This document shows positions 34,528 through 43,924 of a stretch of DNA of 64,000 bases, in pieces. The notes beneath the pieces were generated by a model. That model saw nothing but the letters and a program-made list of their open reading frames with translations. It was not told where the DNA came from and searched no databases. The position numbers and the translations under genes were made by a program. Within the stretch, counting starts at the first letter, position 1; each line of letters opens with the position of its first letter. Origin of the DNA: Aliagarivorans marinus DSM 23064 (lineage in GTDB: Bacteria; Pseudomonadota; Gammaproteobacteria; Enterobacterales; Celerinatantimonadaceae); the NCBI RefSeq assembly GCF_000429485.1, contig NZ_AUBY01000022.1:1-64000 (forward strand). Reading direction: 5' to 3'.

Positions 34528-34646
34528 TTCCGCATTATGGCGATTATTGCGCTTTTGTCGCTGTATTAGAAGTTGAGAAGGTTAAATGCGGAAATCAATA
34601 GATGCGTGTTCTCTGTTTTAGCTTCCGCATAAATGGCAATAATAGC
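34528..34646. promoter_or_regulatory. Three TTCCGCAT boxes in the sgrR/sgrT divergent region
   Basis: Two direct copies of TTCCGCATnATGGCrATwAT at 34528-34551 and 34623-34646 and an inverted TTTCCGCATTT at 34584-34595, all in the 173-bp spacer between sgrR and the SgrT-like gene. Such repetition suggests binding sites for SgrR itself. Confidence 0.5.
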
Positions 34647-34675
34647 CTGTGTACTTTCTAATCAAGGAGCACACG

Positions 34676-34870
34676 ATGGGCTTAGTAAACACGATTCTGA
34701 CAACGCTAAAACAAGCAGCCACCCAGCCAAGTATGAAGGTGTTCTACCAGCAACAGATGGTCAGCTCGCCAAGCGCCAATCAGCGGATGCTGAGCGCTCA
34801 GCTGTTGGATATTATGCAGTGGAGTGATGCTCAGGACGAAAGTCTACCCGAGCATCGCAGCCTACAGTAG
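34676..34870 (+). CDS. sgrT: SgrT-like small protein
   Basis: 64 residues; AAGGAG lies 6 bp before ATG 34676. From residue 23 it reads F-Y-Q...LLDIMQWSDAQDES, which parallels the F-Y-Q...LMQWDDRNSES of E. coli SgrT as I remember it (43 residues); the first 20 residues are an extension. SgrT blocks the glucose permease PtsG during sugar-phosphate stress. Divergent from sgrR, as expected for the pair. In enterics the ORF lies in SgrS, whose 3' part pairs with ptsG mRNA; here no such RNA end is visible because a palindromic repeat begins 11 bp after the stop. The similarity is short, so the call needs checking. Confidence 0.6.
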   Translation: MGLVNTILTTLKQAATQPSMKVFYQQQMVSSPSANQRMLSAQLLDIMQWSDAQDESLPEHRSLQ

Positions 34871-34881
34871 GCGACGGCGTT

Positions 34882-35045
34882 TTATACCAATCCGAATAAG
34901 TAGAAGTTCAGATGCTGCGCAGGAAAAATCTTTGAGGACGAGGAAGGGCTTGCCGTAACTAGTGGACTAATTACAAAAGCGCTGACGCTGTCATCAAAGA
35001 TTTTAACCAGCAAAGATGATCAGATACTTGTTCTGATTGGTATTA
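34882..35045. repeat. MITE-like palindromic repeat with TATACCAATC ends
   Basis: The ends TTATACCAATCCGAATAAGT (34882-34901) and, inverted, TAATACCAATCAGAACAAGT (35045-35026) match in about 17 of 20 positions, and an inner AAAATCTTTGAGGAC pairs with GTCATCAAAGATTTT, so the 164-bp element can fold into a long imperfect hairpin. TAATACCAATC-ended repeats are widespread in intergenic DNA of Vibrio/Shewanella relatives. No protein is encoded. The right end supplies the TAA of the chemoreceptor gene. Confidence 0.75.
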
Positions 35046-37070
35046 GCGCAGCACAAAGCGGTTGAGCATTGCCTCGATAGCGCCTACTTGCTCGCTGAGC
35101 TCGTCGCTGGAGCGGGCAACGCTCTCAATCAGGGCGAAGTTATCTTCAGCAACACTGGCGATCACATTAACATTGCGGGTCACTTCGCTGGCCACATGGT
35201 GCTGTTGCTGCGCGGCAACGCTGATATGGTCGCTCATGCTGCGCATCTCTCCCATGTTGTCGCGAATGGTATGCATCGCTTCGCTGCTTTTGCTGACCAG
35301 CTCCTTAGACTCGCTCATCTGCTCGCGGCTTTTCGCCATGGCCTCGAATACCTGATGCGACTCATTCCGAATGGTGGTCACCATGCTGCGAACCGACTCG
35401 GTACTTTTAGCGGTTTGCGCGGCCAGTGTGCGCACCTCGTCGGCGACCACCGCAAAGCCGCGCCCTTGATCGCCTGCCCGGGCCGCTTCGATGGCGGCAT
35501 TCAAGGCCAGCAGGTTGGTCTTCTCGGCGATGCCTTCAATCACTCCGATCACGCTACCGATCTGCTTGCTGGCCTCGTTGAGGTTGTCGACCTGCTTGGA
35601 GTTCTGCTGCAAGGTGCTGTTGAGCGATTCGATCATGCTGATGTTTTGGTCCATCACCGCCTGACCATCGTCGATATGCTGCTCGATGCTATGGCTGAGG
35701 TCGCGGCTGCTATCGACACTGGCCGCCACCTCCTTAATCGCTGATTCCATCTCGGTGACGGCGGTGGCCACGGAGCTAAGCTCTGCGGTTTGCTGCTGCA
35801 GCTTGGTTTGGACCTGCGCGGCGGTATGGTTGTTCTTGTCGCTCACCGAGGTGAGCTTGGCGGCTGCGGTTTGCATCTGTTGGAACACGCCGCGCATCTG
35901 CTCGATCAGGCTATTGATAGAGCGAACCAGCTGGGCGAACTCGCCCTGATAACGGCCCTGCATCGTGGCGCTAAAGTCGCCTTTTTCTAGCTGTTGCATC
36001 TGTGTTTGGGTATGGCTGAGCGGCTTGCGGATAAGGCCGGCCAGCCAAAAGGCCAATGCAATCGCAAACAGCAGGCCAATCGGCACCACCACGGTTACGG
36101 CGCTCACGGTAAACTCGATTTGCTGTTGGCTTCTGGCGCTGGCTTGCTCGCTGCTTTGCGCCGCAGCGGCGGTGATCTCGGAGACGACCTGGTCTAACTC
36201 AGTCAGCTCGCTCAGTATTTGGCGGGTGATGTTGTCGATCTCAGCGATTGTCTGCTGGTTGTTCAGGTAGTTGGTGACGATGCCATTGCTGGCAGATATC
36301 TGATCGTTGAACTGCTTTACCTCGGCGCGGATCGCGGGAGTATCTAGTTCGGGCACCTCGACAAATAGCGAGTCCATATACTCGTTGTATACCTCGGTGC
36401 TTTGTTGGATCCGCCCGACGATGGTGACCACGTCGTCGGTGTCTTTGGTGTTCACCATGTTCGACAACAGAAACTCGATCAGGCTGAAGCGCTCCATCAC
36501 GATATCTAAGATATCTTTGATGTAGGAGTCGTACTGAGCGGGCTCTGCAGAAAGTTGGTTGATGCGCTTCTTAAGGTCTGAGGATTGCAGCAGGAAGCGG
36601 GTGAGGCCGGCGCGTACCGCCTCATCGTTGCTGATAAACGTCGCCTGATTGCTGGCGAGCTCGTCGGCATGACGCCCCAACTGCTGAACGATGTCGCCGG
36701 CGCTACCGAGGTTGCGATTAACCGTGCTCAAGCCAAAGCGATTGGCATGTTGCTGCATCTGCGCTATCAGTGCATCAAGCTGGGCTGACGACTGGGCAAC
36801 TTCTTGTTGCTCCTTCTGTAGCTGCTCCAGACTCAAGGTGCGGTCCATATCGAGGATCTCGATACCGGTTCGCAGCGCCGAGGTACCCAGCTCCGCCGCC
36901 AGGTTTTGGGTGACCTGGCTGTTGTCGGTCAAGGCGCGGAAGCTGCTACTAATTTGCTTGGCCAGCAAGATGGTCGCGCCACCGCCAATCGCAATCAGCA
37001 AACTTAATACTGCAAAGCCGAGAAAGATCCGATGAACGATGGAGAATTGGGTGAAGCGGGATTGAGACAT
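35043..37070 (-). CDS. Methyl-accepting chemotaxis protein
   Basis: 675 residues: TM1 about 15-37, a large helical periplasmic sensor (about 40-320, four-helix or helical-bimodular type, no Cache motif seen), TM2 about 325-347, HAMP, and a cytoplasmic coiled coil whose tip has the invariant [21 protein letters not shown] hairpin. Couples a ligand to CheA and flagellar motors; ligand unknown. Its stop codon TAA at 35043-35045 is the last three bases of the adjacent MITE-like element, so the C-terminus may have been redefined by that insertion. Single-gene unit. Confidence 0.92.
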   Translation of the reverse strand: MSQSRFTQFSIVHRIFLGFAVLSLLIAIGGGATILLAKQISSSFRALTDNSQVTQNLAAELGTSALRTGIEILDMDRTLSLEQLQKEQQEVAQSSAQLDALIAQMQQHANRFGLSTVNRNLGSAGDIVQQLGRHADELASNQATFISNDEAVRAGLTRFLLQSSDLKKRINQLSAEPAQYDSYIKDILDIVMERFSLIEFLLSNMVNTKDTDDVVTIVGRIQQSTEVYNEYMDSLFVEVPELDTPAIRAEVKQFNDQISASNGIVTNYLNNQQTIAEIDNITRQILSELTELDQVVSEITAAAAQSSEQASARSQQQIEFTVSAVTVVVPIGLLFAIALAFWLAGLIRKPLSHTQTQMQQLEKGDFSATMQGRYQGEFAQLVRSINSLIEQMRGVFQQMQTAAAKLTSVSDKNNHTAAQVQTKLQQQTAELSSVATAVTEMESAIKEVAASVDSSRDLSHSIEQHIDDGQAVMDQNISMIESLNSTLQQNSKQVDNLNEASKQIGSVIGVIEGIAEKTNLLALNAAIEAARAGDQGRGFAVVADEVRTLAAQTAKSTESVRSMVTTIRNESHQVFEAMAKSREQMSESKELVSKSSEAMHTIRDNMGEMRSMSDHISVAAQQQHHVASEVTRNVNVIASVAEDNFALIESVARSSDELSEQVGAIEAMLNRFVLR

Positions 37071-37216
37071 GGCATTTCCTTTGCTCGGGGATATTTTGAA
37101 CAGTATGAGTAGCTTAGTTAACTCGCGGAGTCATTGACCGATTGATTGTGACTTTTGATTCGTAGAGCTTAATAGCGACCGCGTAAGCTGTGACACGGTC
37201 GCCACTTTAGCAACAA

Positions 37217-38011
37217 CTACGGCTGAAGTTCTCGTTTAAAGTAGTCGCAGCATAGCGTTTGCGCTGCTGTGTTCGGCTCTACCTGCTCACTCCTACGTAG
37301 CTGGAGGTAGAGTGTGATGCAATGCTCCATCGCTTTCGTCAGCGAAGACTCATTGGGAATGGCTACGGTAGCTTGGAGCTGCCGGGCAAACTCGGGCAGG
37401 CGCGTTTCAATGGTCCGAACACCGCTGGGAGTTAACCCTTGCTGTTTGAGGGCTAGGGGGGAGAGCACGTTTTGGCGCAGGAACGATATAAACTCCAGTG
37501 CCTCAAAGTACTCGCCGCGCGCAATCTTGGTGGCGGCGTAGTGGGTCCAGATCCAGAAGCGGTCTTCTATCCATTGTGGGTCCGGTTGCGGGTAGCTGGG
37601 CTGAGCGCAACCAAGCGCCTGTGTGAGTTGTCCATCTCGCTCCCACAGTACTGCGTTGTGATCGACCCGCTTGGCTGCGTCATTGAGGACTACAAACTTG
37701 AAGTCGACGTGAATGGCATCGGGGGCAAAGATCGCAATGACCAGGCGGGGTTCACCGACATGTTCGCCAGTAAAGGCGGCGGTCATCCCATCAAGCTGGT
37801 TAATCATGGTAAAGCGCTGCTCGAACACGTCTGAATAGTGCTCTGGGCTAATCGCAATCACCAAGTCCAGGTCACTGTACTTATCCATAGTGTTGGTTGC
37901 ATAGGAGCCGCTGGCGGCCATGCCGACAATGCGAGGGTCTCGCTGGAACTGCTGGATAATGCGCTCTAGTACGCGCTGATGCGTGTCAGGGAGTGTGCTG
38001 GGATAGTTCAT
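37217..38011 (-). CDS. Nucleotidyltransferase-domain protein
   Basis: 264 residues. The N-terminal motif G-S-Y-A-T-N-T-x3-Y-S-D-L-D-L-V is the GS...DxD nucleotidyltransferase signature (G35, S36; D47 and D49 region), and the C-terminal helical part is like aminoglycoside adenylyltransferase relatives (AadK-like). It may adenylylate a small molecule, but no antibiotic-resistance assignment is justified. Single gene. Confidence 0.75.
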   Translation of the reverse strand: MNYPSTLPDTHQRVLERIIQQFQRDPRIVGMAASGSYATNTMDKYSDLDLVIAISPEHYSDVFEQRFTMINQLDGMTAAFTGEHVGEPRLVIAIFAPDAIHVDFKFVVLNDAAKRVDHNAVLWERDGQLTQALGCAQPSYPQPDPQWIEDRFWIWTHYAATKIARGEYFEALEFISFLRQNVLSPLALKQQGLTPSGVRTIETRLPEFARQLQATVAIPNESSLTKAMEHCITLYLQLRRSEQVEPNTAAQTLCCDYFKRELQP

Positions 38012-38152
38012 ATTTTACCTGTAATCACAAAAGGTTAGAACTGCGTGGCAGTTAGTGCGGTAAAATTAGCGCAGCACTATAAGATAACCTGAAACGAGGA
38101 TGTTCGCATTAGATTTTACAGGCGATGGTTAACGGAGAGGGAGGCGCACTAA

Positions 38153-39070
38153 CTAATAGCGCCACCCCAGTTTCAGCTCTCCATAGTAATATAAACTGTG
38201 ATTGGCCTCTTCAAAGTCGCGACGCTGGGCCAGCAGCGCAAAGCTTGCCCACCAACGCTGGCGATCCAGTTGGACGCCACTACTGAGTGCCATGCGCAGG
38301 TGTTCTACGCTGACCTCTGATTGATAGGGTAGGTCGCCATCGATGGTGATGTCGTTAAAGCGGTAGCCGCCCTCAGCGCGGGCGAACCAGTACCAGTTTT
38401 GCCGGGCGCGAGTGAGCCCTTGGTAGCTGAGTGATAACTGTTCGCCCACTCTAAGCTCGAGCCCCGCCAGTATCTGGCTGCGAAAGTTGCCCAGTTGATT
38501 GTGGTTGTAGGCGCTTAGCTCCCATTGAGTGGTGGGGGTAAACACAGTCCCGCTGTTCATCCGGTATTGCAATCGGTAATGCATATCGACCAAGCCTTGG
38601 TCGCGCACTTGATTATCCCAGCCCTCAACAGGCATAGAGCCGGTGATCTTATGGGTGTACTTTTGCACGCGATCAGCTTTAGCGCTGGGGCCAATGATAC
38701 CTATGCCCAGTCGCAGTTCTTGTAGCAGCGACTGGCTGTACTGATGGTAACCAAGCTGGGTCATCAAGATGCCCGCATAGGGGCGATCATCGGGCTGAGG
38801 GCGTGACAAGTCGAGAAACTTGGGCGTCCAGGCTTGTTGGCTGATGTTCCAGAACCATTCGCTTTGCGCTCCTGCATCGCGCGCCTTGGGTCGTTGCGCC
38901 AGCCAGCCAAGCGGGCGCTGTAATCCTCGGCGGTATTCGATAAAGGCGCCACCGGTGTAGTTGCCGTCACTGTTGGTGACGATATCGTTGTCTAGCTGTA
39001 GCTGCCACGCGTGGCTGGCAAGGGTTGGGAGAGGGATGAAGCAAACAAACAGTATGAATACTCGATACAT
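38153..39070 (-). CDS. lpxR: LpxR-like outer-membrane lipid A 3'-O-deacylase
   Basis: 305 residues with signal peptide (to about 18) and a beta-barrel of alternating aromatic strands ending in a C-terminal aromatic (WRY). DUF2219/LpxR motifs are visible: D-N-D near residue 27 with Y-T-G-G after it, DDRPYAG, GPSA, a H-K-I-T-G histidine and W-D-N-Q. The family removes the 3'-linked acyl chain of lipid A in the outer membrane in a calcium-dependent way. Isolated gene. Confidence 0.82.
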   Translation of the reverse strand: MYRVFILFVCFIPLPTLASHAWQLQLDNDIVTNSDGNYTGGAFIEYRRGLQRPLGWLAQRPKARDAGAQSEWFWNISQQAWTPKFLDLSRPQPDDRPYAGILMTQLGYHQYSQSLLQELRLGIGIIGPSAKADRVQKYTHKITGSMPVEGWDNQVRDQGLVDMHYRLQYRMNSGTVFTPTTQWELSAYNHNQLGNFRSQILAGLELRVGEQLSLSYQGLTRARQNWYWFARAEGGYRFNDITIDGDLPYQSEVSVEHLRMALSSGVQLDRQRWWASFALLAQRRDFEEANHSLYYYGELKLGWRY

Positions 39071-39230
39071 CTGACGCTCCTTTTCGCTTTAGCTAAAGCA
39101 TGGCAAAGAGCGCAGTGTTTGCTTATCAATACCTTGAAAGTGTGACTAATGACTAACTGTGGTAAGTCGCAGCCGTGTTGCCTAGCACGCCATTTTTAGC
39201 CGTGGTGCTGAGCGAAGTGTCGGAAAGGAA

Positions 39231-39259
39231 GGCGTGGCACGCGACCACGCCCCAAGGGA
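39231..39259 (-). terminator. Candidate terminator of the GH16/CBM13 gene
   Basis: GGCGTGG/CCACGCC 7-bp stem (39231-39237, 39245-39251) just after the stop at 39260; on the minus strand it is followed by TTCCTTTCC. Pyrimidine-rich rather than a pure T-run, so moderate support. Confidence 0.5.
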
Positions 39260-40627
39260 TTATTGAACGAAACGGAAGCGCTGGTTATTGGCGCCGGTAC
39301 AGGCCCATTGCTGCAGCTTTCCACCGTTGCTCATCGATGCGCCCGCAATATCCAGGCACTTACCGCTGGCTTTGTTGCGGATCTCAAAGGTATTGCTGCC
39401 TTTATCAACCAAGCTCCAGCGTTGATTGCTGTCGCTATGGTTACATACCCACTGCTGCACCGTCGCGCCATTGCTGCTACTGCCATCTTTTAGCTCCATG
39501 CACAGCTGGCTGACTTTCGATTGCAGCGCGTACTCGCCGTTACCCAGTGAAGACAGGGTAAAACGCTGGTTGTTGTTGCCCGTGTTGCACACCCATTGAT
39601 GGTAGGTACTGCCATTCCAGGTTGCGCCGTTAGCCACATCCAGACACAGGTTACTGTGGACTAACTGAAGGTTGGTGTTGCCCGATGGGACATCGACGGA
39701 ACCGTCACCACCGCTGCCACCGCCATCTTCTGCCACCGGCTTATAAACCCGGATCCAATCGACATACATCTTGTTCTTGTTGGGGTTGGCCAAGTCGGCA
39801 TCGGAGGCCACAATCCCTTGCTCGGAGCGCCAGCTATGGTCTTCGGTGTCGAGGATGATGAACATCTCCTCATCCATGTTGTAGCGGCTCTTGTCGAGGA
39901 TAGCCCCGGTGTAGTCTTTGTCCTTCATCACTACTTGGGCCCACGAACCCTCTGGGGTGGGCTGGCCGTTGATGTAGAAGGTTACGTCGGTGGGGCTCTT
40001 CCAGTAGGCGGCAAAACGGTGAAAGCCATCGCGCCAGTAGGTGCCCCAAGATGGGGTGTTGTGGGTCTGGTCGTTAAAGTCGCTGATGATGTTGTTGCCA
40101 CCGTCACGGAAGAACACATGGAAATTGGTTGACATATTCTTGGCGAACCATTCGTCTTCCGCACCGCCGTACACCTCGAGGATGTCGATCTCCCGCTGGT
40201 CGTTTTCACTCAATAACCAGAAGTTAGATGACAGCTCCAGGTTGCTAACCTTAATGCTCGCCTCAAGGAAGATTGGGTACTTCACCTTGGTCTTCGAGGT
40301 GACCACACCGGCATTGACCTGGTTAGTGCCGGCGCGCCGTGAGGCGCTGATAATCAGGTTGCCATCGGACACCCAAGACTCATCAGAGCTCCAGTAGGTG
40401 AGGCCTGGGCCGGTCCAGCCATGAAAATAGGTGTCGTTCCACTTACTGGAAAACGCCGACGGTTTTCCGGTGTAGTTGAACGAATCCGAGTAGGCCTCTT
40501 GTAACTCCCACACATACCCAGACCCGGGATCGGCAGGAATAGGGATATCATCCCAATCATTGGCTTGCACAGCGCTGCACACGCTTAAGCTTACCGCGGA
40601 AATCAATACCCTTTGCACATTAAACAT
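39260..40627 (-). CDS. Secreted GH16 agarase-type hydrolase with CBM13 module
   Basis: 455 residues: signal peptide (to about 22), GH16 domain with active site R-E-I-D-I-L-E-V (E146 nucleophile, D148, E151 acid/base), a Gly/Ser/Asp linker near 305-318 and a C-terminal ricin-type CBM13 with three QxW-like repeats (QWVC...NQRF) at about 320-455. The catalytic sequence (WVSDGNLIISASR, NFWLLSENDQREID) is of the beta-agarase/porphyranase branch rather than carrageenase. It likely cleaves agar or a related galactan outside the cell, with CBM13 binding galactose units. AAGGAG precedes ATG 40627. Well separated from the carrageenan locus. Confidence 0.85.
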   Translation of the reverse strand: MFNVQRVLISAVSLSVCSAVQANDWDDIPIPADPGSGYVWELQEAYSDSFNYTGKPSAFSSKWNDTYFHGWTGPGLTYWSSDESWVSDGNLIISASRRAGTNQVNAGVVTSKTKVKYPIFLEASIKVSNLELSSNFWLLSENDQREIDILEVYGGAEDEWFAKNMSTNFHVFFRDGGNNIISDFNDQTHNTPSWGTYWRDGFHRFAAYWKSPTDVTFYINGQPTPEGSWAQVVMKDKDYTGAILDKSRYNMDEEMFIILDTEDHSWRSEQGIVASDADLANPNKNKMYVDWIRVYKPVAEDGGGSGGDGSVDVPSGNTNLQLVHSNLCLDVANGATWNGSTYHQWVCNTGNNNQRFTLSSLGNGEYALQSKVSQLCMELKDGSSSNGATVQQWVCNHSDSNQRWSLVDKGSNTFEIRNKASGKCLDIAGASMSNGGKLQQWACTGANNQRFRFVQ

Positions 40628-40827
40628 ATCTATCTCCTTGTTAAAGAGTGACCAATTTATAAATATTGGGTTGCCAATAATGCGATCTGGTTAACGTGTA
40701 GTTTATTTGAGTTATAAATTAATAAATACGTAAGCGTATGATTTAACGAGAGGAGAACAGTGAGATAGGGTCAACTTGGGTCAGCCCCAAGAGCGGTTGG
40801 GCCAGTGCAACAAGCGCTTAGTCGGTG

Positions 40828-41556
40828 TTAAAGATACAGTGGCGCCATCTTGCGCCAATAACGCCCACGATGCGCGCGGCCATCCCACTCGTACATGCGA
40901 TGGTGTACGCCCTTGCTATTGAGGATGCCGCTGATGATGTGGTTGTTTTGTAAGAAGGGGTCATCGCGGCCGATAGTGAACACGATATCGCTGTTTTGGA
41001 TATGCCAGAGCTGTTCGGAATGGGACAGGTTCTGCAAAAAATGCGTGGGGGTGTGGTAGTAGATGTCGTCGTGGTAGTAGCCATCGAACAAGTCGCCAAA
41101 AGACTCCACCTGCCAGGTGAGATCGTAGCGCCCGGAGAAGGCCGCTAGCTTGTTGAACAGATGCGGGTGGCGGAAGAAGATATTGGCGGCATGAAACGCT
41201 CCCAGCGAGCAACCATGGGAGATGGTGCAAGGGTGGTGGTTTTTCGCCGACATCAACGGCAGCACTTCTTGCAGTATGTACTCTTCATACTGCTTGTGGC
41301 GGTTTATGCGGCCATGGGGATGGGCCCAGTAGCAATACATGCTCTCGGTATCGATGCTGTCTACGCAGTAGAGTTGCAAATGCCCGTCATTGATCTTGTC
41401 GGCAATGGAATTCACCAAGCCTAGATTCTCGTACTCGAAGAAGCGTCCGCCGCGGGTGGGGAAGACCAACACCTTAGCGCCGCTGTGGCCGAAGATCAGC
41501 AGCTCCATATCTCGCTGCAGGTTAGGGCTCCACCAACGGTGATATTCACGGTGCAT
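40828..41556 (-). CDS. Esterase-D-type alpha/beta hydrolase
   Basis: 242 residues, no signal peptide. Nucleophile elbow G-C-S-L-G-A-F with serine near residue 118; Asp in GRDDPF and His in GRAHRGRYW complete a plausible triad. Resembles the small putative-esterase family related to S-formylglutathione hydrolase and mycolyltransferase folds. It overlaps the upstream CE7 gene by 11 bp, so the two are cotranslated and may remove acyl groups from imported sugars. Confidence 0.75.
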   Translation of the reverse strand: MHREYHRWWSPNLQRDMELLIFGHSGAKVLVFPTRGGRFFEYENLGLVNSIADKINDGHLQLYCVDSIDTESMYCYWAHPHGRINRHKQYEEYILQEVLPLMSAKNHHPCTISHGCSLGAFHAANIFFRHPHLFNKLAAFSGRYDLTWQVESFGDLFDGYYHDDIYYHTPTHFLQNLSHSEQLWHIQNSDIVFTIGRDDPFLQNNHIISGILNSKGVHHRMYEWDGRAHRGRYWRKMAPLYL

Positions 41557-42520
41557 GGCAATCTCCTAATACTGCAAAAAACGCCTCAACCTGTTTGCGT
41601 AACTCACGTTGTTGCTTACGTTCGCCACTGTAGTTGAAGTGCCCGGCATCCAGCAGGAACGAGCGCTTATCTCCCTTGGCGGCATTGAAGGCACTGAACT
41701 GGCCGGGCGGCGCCACATGCGGGTCGAACAATGCCAAGGCCCATAGACTGGGTAGGCGCAGATAGGGCGCGGCGCAGGAGGTGTCGAAATAGGGCAGGGT
41801 TTGCGCCAGTAAGGCTTTGTCTTCGAAGTCGATCAGCGCCTCGGTACTGCCCACTGTAGGCATTTGCAGCCTAAGCGCCACATTGCCAAAGGTGGGTACA
41901 TGAAAGTGGTAGCGTTGAATTCGCTTATCAAAGGCCGAGGCAAACACGCCAAGCCCGCCCCCCAAGCTACTGCCTATCAGCCCGATGCGTTTTTTGATCT
42001 GTGGAAACAGGCTAAGTAGCGCGTTCACGCCACACCACAGATCTTGCACACAACCACCAATCACATACTGCTGCTTGTCTTGAATGTTGTGCAAGATATG
42101 CCAGTAAGGGCTGCTGGAGATTGGCGGATGGACCGAGCGCGAGATACCGCGCACGCAAGGCATCAGGATCGCAGTATTGCTTAGTTTCCACGAGGTATCG
42201 GGAGAGCCGATGCCGCCATAGCCATGGGCCCACACAATCGCGCCATTTACCCTGCCCTTCTCTGGTAGCAGCAACCAGCCGCCGATGCGCACACCATCGG
42301 TGGAGTCGTAATAGCAATCAAACACTCGCCAGTGATTCTTGACTAAGCCCGTATCTTGCAGGCTCAAAAACGGCTTCACCGCCAAAGCTTGCTGGTATTG
42401 TTGCTGCCAGAACTGGGCAAAGTCATCGGGAGCGCTGCTTGCTGCTACTTGCTTTAGCTGGGAGAGGGTATAGCCATAACTCGGGTCAAAGCGATAGTCG
42501 TGTTTGAATCTTGCAGGCAT
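41546..42520 (-). CDS. Acetyl xylan esterase-like (CE7/AXE1) alpha/beta hydrolase
   Basis: 324 residues of the CE7 fold. H-G-Y-G-G oxyanion region (about 105-110), nucleophile motif G-S-S-L-G-G-G-L (serine near 190), and C-terminal L-F-D-P-H and AGHFNY with the acid and histidine. No signal peptide, so it should deacetylate imported oligosaccharides or act on cephalosporin-like esters. Lies just downstream of the secreted GH16 gene with 900 bp between, same strand, in a possible polysaccharide-related cluster with the next esterase. Confidence 0.8.
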   Translation of the reverse strand: MPARFKHDYRFDPSYGYTLSQLKQVAASSAPDDFAQFWQQQYQQALAVKPFLSLQDTGLVKNHWRVFDCYYDSTDGVRIGGWLLLPEKGRVNGAIVWAHGYGGIGSPDTSWKLSNTAILMPCVRGISRSVHPPISSSPYWHILHNIQDKQQYVIGGCVQDLWCGVNALLSLFPQIKKRIGLIGSSLGGGLGVFASAFDKRIQRYHFHVPTFGNVALRLQMPTVGSTEALIDFEDKALLAQTLPYFDTSCAAPYLRLPSLWALALFDPHVAPPGQFSAFNAAKGDKRSFLLDAGHFNYSGERKQQRELRKQVEAFFAVLGDCHAP

Positions 42521-42709
42521 AACAATCAGTTAACGGAGAAATTATAATCACACTATAGCGGGGAGATGACAGATTAATGAAGTCTTTGTGCGTGCGCGTT
42601 GTTCTCAGAAAGTGTGCAATATGGCAAGCGCTGAGTCTGCCCATAATGTGCAGATTACCTGCACATTATGGGCTTTGATTCTCATGCTGATTTTGATATC
42701 TAGCGCTGT

Positions 42710-43261
42710 TTAGGACATCGCATCACGTTCTGCTTGCTTAAGGCGGTGAACAAAGCGGCAGGCGTCATCGCCCTCGGTCAGCAGCTCTAGTATCTCTACT
42801 TGATAGTCATCGTTCATGGTTGCACCGGTATGTTGCTCCAAGGTCTTAACCATGTGGCGGCAGAAGTCGGAGTGACACTGTTTGTTGTCGGTTGCCGCGA
42901 GGAACAGATCGCAGCCAGTGCACTGTGTCTCTACCCTTACCGGTTCACCTTGTTCACTGGTCTCCCAATGGCCGGTAATACCAAATATCGGGTCTTCAAA
43001 GTCGTGGTAACTGCCCAATGATCGAGCCGACTGGGTGTCGATGTTCATTTTCTTCTGCAAATGGGGAGCGCGAACCTTGCCCCATTCGGCAAACACTGGA
43101 ATCCAGAATTTGCGCCAGCCATCAAGACCATTCTTGTTATAGAGCCTTACCCAGTGTTTGACTAAAAGGCTGTTTCCAAAGCGATATACCTTCAAGAACA
43201 GAGCGCTACGCTCTGCTAACACCATGCTGTAGTGCAGTAAGTAGCCAAGTATTCTTTTCAT
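42710..43261 (-). CDS. Possible ATC-hydrolase-like cysteine-rich protein
   Basis: 183 residues with several cysteines in the C-terminal half: C-T-G-C-D-L-F, a C-H-S-D-F-C pair and D-D-A-C-R-F-V. The pattern recalls the L-2-amino-thiazoline-4-carboxylate hydrolase/V4R-like family, but this is only a motif-level resemblance. Starts 6 bp downstream of the next gene and is probably cotranscribed with it and the alkylsulfatase-like gene. Confidence 0.5.
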   Translation of the reverse strand: MKRILGYLLHYSMVLAERSALFLKVYRFGNSLLVKHWVRLYNKNGLDGWRKFWIPVFAEWGKVRAPHLQKKMNIDTQSARSLGSYHDFEDPIFGITGHWETSEQGEPVRVETQCTGCDLFLAATDNKQCHSDFCRHMVKTLEQHTGATMNDDYQVEILELLTEGDDACRFVHRLKQAERDAMS

Positions 43262-43266
43262 TTGTT

Positions 43267-43824
43267 CTACCCCAATTGGTTTGAGTTATGTGTATCAAGG
43301 CCTGATTCATTGGTTAATTGCTCGCGGATACCAAGCTCATCTCGGTAGACTTGCATCACGCGCAAATTCATCGCTTGCTCAAAGCTCAGGCTTTGATTGA
43401 CCAGAGCTGCAAGCGCCGCTTCACTTAGCATCACTGTATTGGCCCGATCGATGGGAGCCTCAATGTCCAGTAAGACGCTTTGCTGATGACGACTGCTCAT
43501 CTGTGACCACATCTGGGCATCGACGATCACAATGTGTAAATCGGCCAAACCAAGCGCTTCTAGTCGACGAGACAACAAGGTTAACCACCATGCTGCCCGG
43601 CGATAACCACGCATACCTGATAGAGGGGCTAGAGGGGTCATCTCACCAGTTTGCTGAGCTAAGTGAGACTGCAATATGATATCGCTGCTGCCGGGCAGTA
43701 TAGGGCCATCGGCGGACTCACTGCCGCTATGGAAGCGGCAAGGGTAAGCGATGGAAGGCAATACCAGCATTGCTACCATCAGCCAGGTTGATAGGCGATT
43801 TATCTTAGCAATTCTCTTAGCCAT
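43267..43824 (-). CDS. Hypothetical exported protein
   Basis: About 185 residues from ATG 43824 (an in-frame ATG at 43848 adds 8). A hydrophobic signal segment (about 14-33, STWLMVAMLVLPSIAYPCRF) is followed by a polar body with no recognised motif. It sits between the alkylsulfatase-like gene and the cysteine-rich gene on the same strand. Function unknown. Confidence 0.55.
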   Translation of the reverse strand: MAKRIAKINRLSTWLMVAMLVLPSIAYPCRFHSGSESADGPILPGSSDIILQSHLAQQTGEMTPLAPLSGMRGYRRAAWWLTLLSRRLEALGLADLHIVIVDAQMWSQMSSRHQQSVLLDIEAPIDRANTVMLSEAALAALVNQSLSFEQAMNLRVMQVYRDELGIREQLTNESGLDTHNSNQLG

Positions 43825-43924
43825 GCTTGACCTCTTCATCTGCATCATTCAGGCCCTACTGGCTGGCCTGAATGATTCGATGCGTTCTATCAGATTCTTG
43901 AGCGTGGTGATTGGTACATCGTTG

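Noticed and set aside
35037-35744. 235-residue plus-strand frame opposite the chemoreceptor
   Set aside because: Lies entirely antisense to the conserved MCP signalling domain and shows no motif of its own.
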